Assembly: GCA_016202815.1 (NCBI GenBank)
Contig: JACQNZ010000003.1
Span: 1 to 64,000 of the forward strand
Direction of reading: 5' to 3'
Source: Candidatus Aenigmatarchaeota archaeon
Lineage (GTDB): Archaea; Aenigmatarchaeota; Aenigmatarchaeia; JACPZZ01
DNA length: 64,000 nucleotides
The notes beneath the pieces were generated by a model, which was not told the DNA's origin, did not search any database, and was given only the letters and a program-made list of their open reading frames with translations. Below, one piece after another: positions 28,501-35,033 of the stretch; positions within the stretch are counted from its first letter, which is position 1, and the number at the start of each line of letters is the position of its first letter. Both the position numbers and the translations under genes were made by a program.

Positions 28501-30297
28501 CTCAAACCTTGTGCCTGACGGCGTCCCGAAACCCATGAGATATTTGCCAAGGTAGAATGCGTCGGCAGTGATGTTTGTTTCGCCGGCTACGGTCGCCATC
28601 ACGGTTAGCATCTGCGGTCCGGCGGCAGTCGGTATCGGCCCGCCGGATAAGTAGGGCGTCCCGTCATCCGATTGCGCGGCGCTTACAAACGTGAAATTGC
28701 TTTCCAATCCTGAAATTTCCGAACTTCCGCCGCCCGTCAACGACATTATCGTTATCTTTTTCACCCAGGCGTATGTGACGTTTCCGCCCTGCATATTCTC
28801 GCCGCTGGTTATGTTGAACGCGGTCAGTTTGAATGACGTGTTCGAGCCCGGTAACAGCATGGCCTGGAAACCGCCCTCGCCAAACTCCGACGACGGCTCG
28901 ACAGACAGCCCGTTCTTCTGGATATTGAAGTAGCCTTGCGCGACAGCGTTGGTGTTGTCATCAGCCGAAACGTTTAATTTGATGCCGAACAGGCCGACAT
29001 AGTTCTGCGTTAGCTTCAGTTCCATTCCGCACACGGGCGTGCCTGTATGCACGGTCGGGGTGTAAGTTAGATTACCGGCCAGAACCGTGGAATTTATCGA
29101 CGTCTGGTTATTCGCAAAGTAAACGTCCATCAGGTGGAAACTTGTGACGTTACAGTTGTACAACGGCCCGCTTGCCAGCACTTCGCCGCTGCTTACATTG
29201 GTCGGCACTATGGTCAGCGACACGTTTTCACCTGGCGGGAACAGTTTCTTGCCGGCGAACTCGCGGAAGAACGAGGCTGTTTCACGGTTAACGATGCTTG
29301 CGGTCAAAGTCCGCGTAGAGAAACTTCCCGATGTCTCCTGCTCCCCCGAAATCACTTTTATCTTGTATGTTCCCGACACGCTGGCTGTATAATTGTACTG
29401 GAACCTGCCGTCAGAATACGACGAGCCGGACGAGGTTGTTACCAGTTCGTTCGGGTCTGTTAATTCGACTTTCGTAGCCGAACTTGACACGGGCGTGCCG
29501 TTGGTGTACGTTAATCGCGACTCGATTGTCACTGCGCTTCCCGGCGCGAAAGCGTTCTTGTTCGCTCCTGTGTTGTCCTTTGTCGCAACAGTGAGCGTGT
29601 ACCTGGCCACGCCGAAAAATATGAAGCCGGCCTTGCCCTCTACGGAAAGTATGTAATCTATCGCGTCTGCGTTAGACGGTATCGAAAAGTTCATCAGCGT
29701 CTCGCCGTTCTCGTTGGTCCTCGAAGAGTTTACACCCCAGCCCGTGAACGGGCCGTCAGCCACAAATATTGTGCCGTTTATTGTCTGGTTCCACTGGTTT
29801 CCGCCAGACCAGTTCTTGGCCGTTATTTTTGTCGTGATAAATCCGCCCGGTGAGAACGGCGGCACAGATCCGACGAATTCTATGGTCGCAGTCGACGTGT
29901 TTGTGACGCGGAACTTCAGCGCCCGCGTAAGGTTGAAAGTGCCGTTTGAGATGCGCATCGTAAGGAACGAAGAACCCCATGTTCCGGAGGCGTTCACACT
30001 CACGTTGAATGTTGCGTTGACCGCCGAGCTGGCCGCACCGTACGATGTTGTGCCGTGCGCAAAATTGTTGTTGGCAAGCGAAACATTGATTACCCAATTG
30101 CTGCCGGTTATGCTTTCCGGCGTGTCGTTGAGTATGTTCCCCTTTACAGTAATGTTGCCGTTGTACGGGATTGAAAAATTGCCGACATAGTCGACTGTAT
30201 ACGCGACAACGTTTGGGAAAAAGGAGAACAACGCTAACGCAAATGCGACCGAAAATGCAAGCGTGTGATATGATCTACTCAACCGGTTCCAACCCAC
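25519..30297 (-). CDS. Giant secreted cell-surface protein
   Basis: Hydrophobic signal near HTLAFSVAFALALFSFFPNVVAY; many N-glycosylation sequons and beta-rich repeats; GTG near 30297 (or TTG near 30282) preferred since listed start overlaps divergent gene. Confidence 0.75.
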   Translation of the reverse strand: MGWNRLSRSYHTLAFSVAFALALFSFFPNVVAYTVDYVGNFSIPYNGNITVKGNILNDTPESITGSNWVINVSLANNNFAHGTTSYGAASSAVNATFNVSVNASGTWGSSFLTMRISNGTFNLTRALKFRVTNTSTATIEFVGSVPPFSPGGFITTKITAKNWSGGNQWNQTINGTIFVADGPFTGWGVNSSRTNENGETLMNFSIPSNADAIDYILSVEGKAGFIFFGVARYTLTVATKDNTGANKNAFAPGSAVTIESRLTYTNGTPVSSSATKVELTDPNELVTTSSGSSYSDGRFQYNYTASVSGTYKIKVISGEQETSGSFSTRTLTASIVNRETASFFREFAGKKLFPPGENVSLTIVPTNVSSGEVLASGPLYNCNVTSFHLMDVYFANNQTSINSTVLAGNLTYTPTVHTGTPVCGMELKLTQNYVGLFGIKLNVSADDNTNAVAQGYFNIQKNGLSVEPSSEFGEGGFQAMLLPGSNTSFKLTAFNITSGENMQGGNVTYAWVKKITIMSLTGGGSSEISGLESNFTFVSAAQSDDGTPYLSGGPIPTAAGPQMLTVMATVAGETNITADAFYLGKYLMGFGTPSGTRFEGGEGEGGGGHEGGRGGGMSIDCSGTTEFNVMVFDAKTFMPASSVSFLSILSAQDELTGSDVSSCLTVTKGLTDSTGQAKINVTFSGSCTYSGFHFMLFNVSFQDKTDQVPAGFSCESMSMTPSTYNSLNQQRFSFSPTSNITILIQNPSYTANSSRMIVGGNMSVAALINMNPSTGATVLTAINPIIVNISNSTGQANGTITINPMHFMSAGKPLTKWPNGFFELRIKVCDNASTATKGYSGSCGTSSNSGFKVAAFDMWTDWWMNPSNQAATYQPGGWINGTGLFADLPPLSYPINITRIVIELMDFESGKKYNATRVEWINGTPAYNLLSNIENVSFNFSLPATLKAGDYGGIITATNSFGGSATPETSEDFIFLSVKGLTVGMAPIEQWSAPSGRCQPAFFYHQNWITGQHAATGTTDGWSLANWTFINSTYLGIIEPQVGFSTLVCTGPTLGTTNDRNQPSTNYTKLNVMVVANDTHSFVFLGNRTGVGDVATNVIRMNITGIVPAPGYKTYLWTIDGAPFVRFVNVTTLSTSGQGGQGTVSSNFAFGGSHRIREQIWLPMVAFRGSDSQTSTATRLASHWFNITEVAEMNTEGFGIKSKLPQFPYDFNNTPSNTQNGTGNWTDFIGNATNADGLVFIPLNVTKSGRFMAFWKVNSTPAEKSTFKNSINFNVRSFNTQGTFVQLVPNTTRRIVLKANITTFGATVGANDSAGFPDSASPVLFFNGSFTETASDQLVRDGVLSMFRFVVTNATTHGLTTASATNYTRGNLTILYMDDDPVFSNSGQCAASAGARSQATNELSSGCGAGLSGVAFNYPTMSVSAADANKALSFGSFITLGLTDWYMNNTHVILNFYESSPSIPWATVSSTTQPHGIRVCASTFSNQAKNATFALKYNNWMQGMLSSSQTANITVYNLTHGGAVNLPNETSASIYDGCLLTEILPQSGSWSAGRNEVVGTATELDTSGASTGVQEEMFAGPVEFLSGGRKTF

Positions 30298-30343
30298 CGT
30301 AGATAATAATATAAGAACTCCACGTTTACTACATATAAATGTT

Positions 30344-31132
30344 ATGCTTGTGAAAAAAGCGGACGGTTCGCTGGAAAATTTCGACGGCGACAAAATAATC
30401 AGGACATGCCTGCGGTCCGGCCTCAGCGAAGGCGATGCGGAAACTGTATTGCAGCATGTTGGGAAAAAAGCGTACGATAAAATACCGACCAATGTTTTGC
30501 TGCATATCATACTCAAGGAAATACGCAAGCACAGCGAGCCTGCCGCTATGAGGTACAGCCTGCGCGCGTCGTTAGCTTCGCTAAGCCCGGAGGGCGTTTT
30601 TTTCGAACTGTACGTTAAGAAGGTGCTGGAAGAGCACGGCTACGTCGTCGAGCATTCCAAAATAACCAGGGGAAAATGCGCGGAGCATGAGATAGACCTG
30701 ATCGCGTCAAAGGACGGAAAAAAGTCGATGATAGAGTGCAAGCACCACAAAAACCACCACACCTTCGCAGGTTTGGGCGAGGCCATGGTAACGTGGGCCG
30801 CATTCGAGGACACGGCGGCCAGGAACAATTTCAGCGACGCGTGGCTGGTTTGCAGCACAAAAGTATCAGCCCACGCACAAGCCTACGCCTCCTGCAAAAA
30901 CCTGAAGCTGATGTGCTGGGACAACGGCCTTAACGAAATGGTCGAGGGCCCGAAGCTTTATCCTGTGACAATCATCGGAAGCATGCGGGACAGTTCTGTG
31001 GAAAGGGCATTTGCCGCAGGCCTGCTTACTGTAAGGGACGTGGCCAACGCAAACGACGAAACGCTCAGGAAAGTGTTCGGCAGCAACTACAAAAAAGCCG
31101 CCGGGCAGGCGAAAGAAGTGATCGGTAGTTAG
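30344..31132 (+). CDS. ATP-cone domain fused to Mrr-like PD-(D/E)XK restriction-endonuclease-type domain
   Basis: MLVKKADGSLENFDGDKIIRTCLRSGLSEGDAETVL (ATP-cone) then EHEIDLIASKDGKKSMIECKHHK (nuclease motif). Confidence 0.8.
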   Translation: MLVKKADGSLENFDGDKIIRTCLRSGLSEGDAETVLQHVGKKAYDKIPTNVLLHIILKEIRKHSEPAAMRYSLRASLASLSPEGVFFELYVKKVLEEHGYVVEHSKITRGKCAEHEIDLIASKDGKKSMIECKHHKNHHTFAGLGEAMVTWAAFEDTAARNNFSDAWLVCSTKVSAHAQAYASCKNLKLMCWDNGLNEMVEGPKLYPVTIIGSMRDSSVERAFAAGLLTVRDVANANDETLRKVFGSNYKKAAGQAKEVIGS

Positions 31133-31168
31133 AAACATGCCGTATGGTGTATCGGCATGTTTCAGTTT
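31127..31168. repeat. Palindromic hairpin element (GAAACATGCCG...CGGCATGTTTC)
   Basis: Perfect 11-bp stem 31132-31142/31153-31163; overlaps stop codon of preceding CDS. Confidence 0.85.
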
Positions 31169-31176
31169 CTTAACGA

Positions 31177-31341
31177 TTACAACTTCTCGTAAAATTTGCC
31201 GAAAAGGATGGCATCGAGTATAAGCAGCAAAAAACCCGCCAATCGTGTGTCGAAAGGCCCGAACATTATCATGTTAATCGCGACCAGCGCCACAACAAAC
31301 GTTGCGAAAAGGTGCGGCTTCGACGCCCCGTCGATGGACAT
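31177..31341 (-). CDS. Small membrane protein
   Basis: MSIDGASKPHLFATFVVALVAINMIMFGPFDTRLAGFLLLILDAILFGKFYEKL. Confidence 0.45.
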   Translation of the reverse strand: MSIDGASKPHLFATFVVALVAINMIMFGPFDTRLAGFLLLILDAILFGKFYEKL

Positions 31342-31464
31342 GAAATTAGTATGCGGTTGGTGGATTAATATTAGATACGGCAAACATGAAAACCAGCCTC
31401 TCCGATCTCTATAGGAACGCCACAACCGGAAGTATTATACGCCAACAGTCGCCAAAGTAGAAGT

Positions 31465-32619
31465 GTGACAACCAGAGAAGGGACGGTGAGTAAAGCCTAC
31501 AAATTCCGGCTTTATCCGAATAAGGCGCAGGATACTGAAATACGGAAACACCTTTGGGCGTCCAAAGAACTGTGGAACAGGCTTCTAGAAAACACGAAGC
31601 AAAGATACGACACCGAGAGAAAGTTCTTTTCTAGGTCAGAACTCCAGAGTATGGCAAAAAACGCAGGGCTGTATTCACAGGTATCACAAGCGGTTGCCCA
31701 CAGGTTACACCGGGCTTTGAAAGCAAAAATCAAAGCCAAAAGGGAAGGAAAGAAATGGGGATTTCCGCGTTTCAAGTCTTTTGACAATATGAAAAGCTTA
31801 TATTATCCACAAAAAGGCTTTAAGTTTTGTTCGGACAGGAAATTGAGAATAACACGGTTTGGCGGGATAAACATCAAAAAACATAGAGACATCCGAGGCA
31901 AAATAAAAACATTAAGTTTGAAACGGGAGCCGACAGGCAAGTGGTTCGCAATATTCTGCGTTGAACAAGAAACAGAAAAACCAAGAACAAACAGCGGGAG
32001 ATCAATAGGCACTGATTTGGGGCTAATTAACTTTGCAACTTTATCAGACGGAACGATAATAAAAAATCCCCGTCATTTGGGAAAACACGAAGAGAGGTTA
32101 GCGTTCCAGCAAAGGAGGTTATCAAGAAAAAATGTGGGGAGCAACAACAGAGAGAAAATAAAGCATAAGCTCGCCAAAACCCACGAGAAAATATCAAACG
32201 CGAGATTGGATTTTCTTAATAAAACTGCTAATCGGCTTTTATCAAATTATTCCATGGTAGCTATGGAAAAACTCACAAGCCGTAAGATGGCGACGCAAGG
32301 CCGCGGCAAGTGGGTAAATGACGCCGGCTGGGGCAAATTCGCTAGCATACTCCGCTACAAGGCTGAAAGTGCTGGTTGCAGAGTGGTATTTGTGGACCCA
32401 AAAGGGACATCGCAAATATGCAGCGGATGCGGCGCATTATCAGACAAAACATTGTGGGACAGAATACACGACTGCCAACAGTGCGGGTTGGTTGTGAATA
32501 GGGATATAAACGCCGCAATAAACATATTCAACAGAGCTACCGCCGGGCAGGCGGGAAGTAACGCTTGTGGAGATGAAACAACAGTTTCGTCATTGAAGCA
32601 AGAAGCCCACACGCTTTAG
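31465..32619 (+). mobile_element. tnpB: IS200/IS605-type element with a stand-alone TnpB gene
   Basis: TnpB motifs: SKAYKFRLYPNKAQ; GTDLGL; AMEKL; CSGCGALSDKT...CQQCGLVVNRDINAAINI; no tnpA seen nearby. Confidence 0.92.
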
Positions 32620-32631
32620 GTGTGTTGGCCT
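32607..32631 (+). ncRNA. Putative right-end hairpin of the TnpB element / possible 3' end of an omega (re)RNA
   Basis: gCCCACACgctttagGTGTGttGGcc stem-loop overlapping the tnpB stop codon. Confidence 0.4.
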
Positions 32632-32789
32632 GTCACATAAAAACCTGCCCATCTGTCCGACAACCGCCCGTCGTCTCGCAGGCGCTTTAGCAGGATTATG
32701 CAGTGTTCGCAGCATTGGCGGTCCATCAATTCCGTGTTAAAAAACAGCTTGCATATTTGGCACGTTTTGGAATAACTCAGCTCGGACAT
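32616..32789 (-). CDS. Small putative zinc-binding protein abutting the TnpB right end
   Basis: 57-aa ORF MSELSYSKTCQICKLFFNTELMDRQCCEHCIILLKRLRDDGRLSDRWAGFYVTGQHT; two CxxC motifs; stop lies inside the TnpB right-end hairpin. Confidence 0.4.
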   Translation of the reverse strand: MSELSYSKTCQICKLFFNTELMDRQCCEHCIILLKRLRDDGRLSDRWAGFYVTGQHT

Positions 32790-32839
32790 GGCGCCCGCTT
32801 TATTTTTTCATCGCTGGTTTAAATCTGTTCTGATCTGTA

Positions 32840-32879
32840 AACTGAAGCATACCGTATACAGTATCGGTATGCTTCAGTT
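32840..32879. repeat. Palindromic hairpin element (AACTGAAGCATACCG...CGGTATGCTTCAGTT)
   Basis: Perfect 15-bp stem 32840-32854/32865-32879. Confidence 0.9.
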
Positions 32880-32922
32880 GAGTCGGTTAAATAAAACAAA
32901 ACATAAAAAGAGTTTGGTTTTC

Positions 32923-33399
32923 ATGCGAAGAAGCACGGCGATGGCAGCCTTCATGGGAGTGACTATGGTTATTTCCGTGTTCGGGTTTGCCTTCCTCCAG
33001 GGGTCTCCGCAGCAGCAACAACAGGAAGAACTTCCGACAAGCAACGTCATAAACTACCAGCTCACCCAGTCGCAGAGGCAGGCGCTTGCCACGAAATACG
33101 GGAAAACGCTGATAGATTTCGTTTACGACCCGGAAAACTGCACAAACTGCGGTTCGCTAAAAGCCTCGTTGGAATCTATGGCCGGTCAATTCAGCGACCA
33201 GATAATACTTTCTGAACTGGAAGTCTCAAGCAGCGATTACATAGACCTTCCGAGAATACTGATGGCAAGCCAGATCGGGTCCTGGTCCAGGAAGGGCGTC
33301 GTTACGTCAGACGAGCTGGAAAAGGGTTTCTGCGCTGTTGTTCTATACCCGCCGCTGGGCTGCGCAATAAAGCCTCAGGTTAAGGCAAACAGTTCTTAG
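32923..33399 (+). CDS. Membrane-anchored thioredoxin-like protein
   Basis: N-terminal TM, then LIDFVYDPENCTNCGSLKASLESMA with CxxC. Confidence 0.6.
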   Translation: MRRSTAMAAFMGVTMVISVFGFAFLQGSPQQQQQEELPTSNVINYQLTQSQRQALATKYGKTLIDFVYDPENCTNCGSLKASLESMAGQFSDQIILSELEVSSSDYIDLPRILMASQIGSWSRKGVVTSDELEKGFCAVVLYPPLGCAIKPQVKANSS

Positions 33400-33584
33400 T
33401 GGGTGATGATATTCCTGGCAGAATTGGTAAATTAACAGACGCTCTGGTAGTGCTGCTTACGCTGGGTCTTTCGGTGTCGCAGTATTTCGATGTAGGCACA
33501 TTGCAAAGCCTGATGATCTTCGACACAACGATCTTTTTTGTAGTCCTTTATTTCTCAATGGACCACCTAAAAGAAGTTTCATGA
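33399..33584 (+). CDS. Small membrane protein
   Basis: 61-aa ORF with two hydrophobic segments; start overlaps upstream stop. Confidence 0.45.
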   Translation: MGDDIPGRIGKLTDALVVLLTLGLSVSQYFDVGTLQSLMIFDTTIFFVVLYFSMDHLKEVS

Positions 33585-33633
33585 ACTGGACAAAAGGGTA
33601 AATGTTTTGGGAAAACTTGGAAAGAAAGGCCAA

Positions 33634-33705
33634 ATGGACCCAAAATCGCTGATCTTTGTCTTGATCCTGCTTATTCTGTATCTTAGGTCTATAGGGCAGT
33701 TGTAA
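33634..33705 (+). CDS. Candidate single-TM microprotein MDPKSLIFVLILLILYLRSIGQL
   Basis: 23-codon ORF; in-frame TTG at 33607 would give MGKLGKKGQ-MDPK...; below ORF-track threshold. Confidence 0.35.
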   Translation: MDPKSLIFVLILLILYLRSIGQL

Positions 33706-33738
33706 ATGGTTTATATCCTTGGCAGGCAAAACTTTATC

Positions 33739-34053
33739 ATGAACATATCCGAACTGTCGGTCGGCATGAAAGACATCACGCTGGAAGCGAAAGTTTCGGA
33801 AAAATCCGAGCCGCGCGAGGTCCAGACAAGGTTCGGCCGCCGTCTGGTTGCGGACGTCATGGTCAAGGACAAGACAGGCTCGATAAAACTCTCGCTTTGG
33901 GAAAAACAAATAGACGCTGTGAAGGAGGGCGACGAGATAGAAATCACCGGCGCATACGTGACTGAGTGGCGCGGCTCGCTGCAGTTGTCCATACCGAAGA
34001 CGGGAAAGCTTGCAGTGTTGGACAAGGCCAAAAAAGGCCTGGCGGAATTCTGA
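33739..34053 (+). CDS. OB-fold nucleic-acid-binding protein (archaeal SSB/RPA-like)
   Basis: MNISELSVGMKDITLEAKVSEKSEPREVQTRFGRRLVADVMVKDKTGSIKLSLWEKQIDAVKEGDEIEITGAYV. Confidence 0.82.
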   Translation: MNISELSVGMKDITLEAKVSEKSEPREVQTRFGRRLVADVMVKDKTGSIKLSLWEKQIDAVKEGDEIEITGAYVTEWRGSLQLSIPKTGKLAVLDKAKKGLAEF

Positions 34054-34099
34054 CTTTTTATTGCGAAAAACCGTAAATTTAACGGTGGTGCGCCCGAAA

Positions 34100-34642
34100 A
34101 TGGATTTCAAAGTCCAGATATCCAAACTGCCTAAAAACTGGATAGTGCTGGTTTCAACGTCCGCAAAGGACTACATGGGCGTTAACGCGAAAATATTGAA
34201 GTACCTCCTGTCAAAAAACGCGAGCGGCATTTACGTGACCATAAACAAGCCCGCGTCCTCGGTACGGTCATACCTTGTCAAAAACAAAGTGCCTGTCAGC
34301 AGGATGTATTTCGTAGATTGCGTCAGCAGGCTCATGAACGCCGATACCGAAAAGGCCGAAGGCGTGATTTTTGTGCACCCCCAAAACCTCACCGGCATAG
34401 CGCTCGCGATAAACGAGATGATAAGCGCGATAAAGGGCGAGAAATTCCTTTTCTTCGATTCGCTGTCCACGCTGCTCATTTACAACAACGTCGGGAGCGT
34501 GGAAAAATTTTCGCATTTCATAACCAACAAGATCAGGTTGTTGAATCTTAGGGGAGTCATCCTTACGCTCGAGGATGACATGGATCCGAAATTCGCAACT
34601 TTATTAAACAAGGTCTGCGATAAAGTAATCAGGGCCCGATAA
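34100..34642 (+). CDS. RecA/KaiC-fold-like protein lacking an obvious Walker A
   Basis: MDFKVQISKLPKNWIVLVSTSAKDYMGVNAKILKYLLSKNASGIYVTINKP...KFLFFDSLSTLLIYN. Confidence 0.55.
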   Translation: MDFKVQISKLPKNWIVLVSTSAKDYMGVNAKILKYLLSKNASGIYVTINKPASSVRSYLVKNKVPVSRMYFVDCVSRLMNADTEKAEGVIFVHPQNLTGIALAINEMISAIKGEKFLFFDSLSTLLIYNNVGSVEKFSHFITNKIRLLNLRGVILTLEDDMDPKFATLLNKVCDKVIRAR

Positions 34643-34643
34643 C

Positions 34644-35021
34644 TTGCTTAATGTGGAGCAAATAGCCTTCCCCACCGTGTTCACCTCGTTTTTGGTAGTT
34701 TTCGGCGTCTATTCCATTTACAGGATACACGTCGCGAACAAACAGCTGAGTGAAAACACCCTCACGAGAATTTTGTTCTGGTTGGGAATCTTGACGATGC
34801 TCATGGTAATGTCAAGCATCGGGCAAGTGACGCTCACCCTTATCCCTTTGCAGCCGGAGCAGGCTGTGCTGGCAAGGAATTTTTTCGTGGCGCTTAACGT
34901 CCTTTTCATCCTTTACATAGCTTTTCTCGCAGAGGAAATCGGCCGTCTTGGGGAAACGTTCGGCTTCAAGGAGGAACTTGTAGGCAAACGCCCGAAGAGG
35001 AAAGGGAAAGTACAGCGTTAG
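34644..35021 (+). CDS. Multi-TM membrane protein
   Basis: TTG-start ORF with three hydrophobic segments, adjacent to upstream gene. Confidence 0.5.
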   Translation: MLNVEQIAFPTVFTSFLVVFGVYSIYRIHVANKQLSENTLTRILFWLGILTMLMVMSSIGQVTLTLIPLQPEQAVLARNFFVALNVLFILYIAFLAEEIGRLGETFGFKEELVGKRPKRKGKVQR

Positions 35022-35033
35022 CTTAATGGCTGG

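Noticed and set aside
30298-30528. N-terminal extension of the giant surface ORF
   Set aside because: Overlaps the divergent ATP-cone gene; signal peptide begins downstream, so a GTG/TTG near 30297-30282 is more likely.
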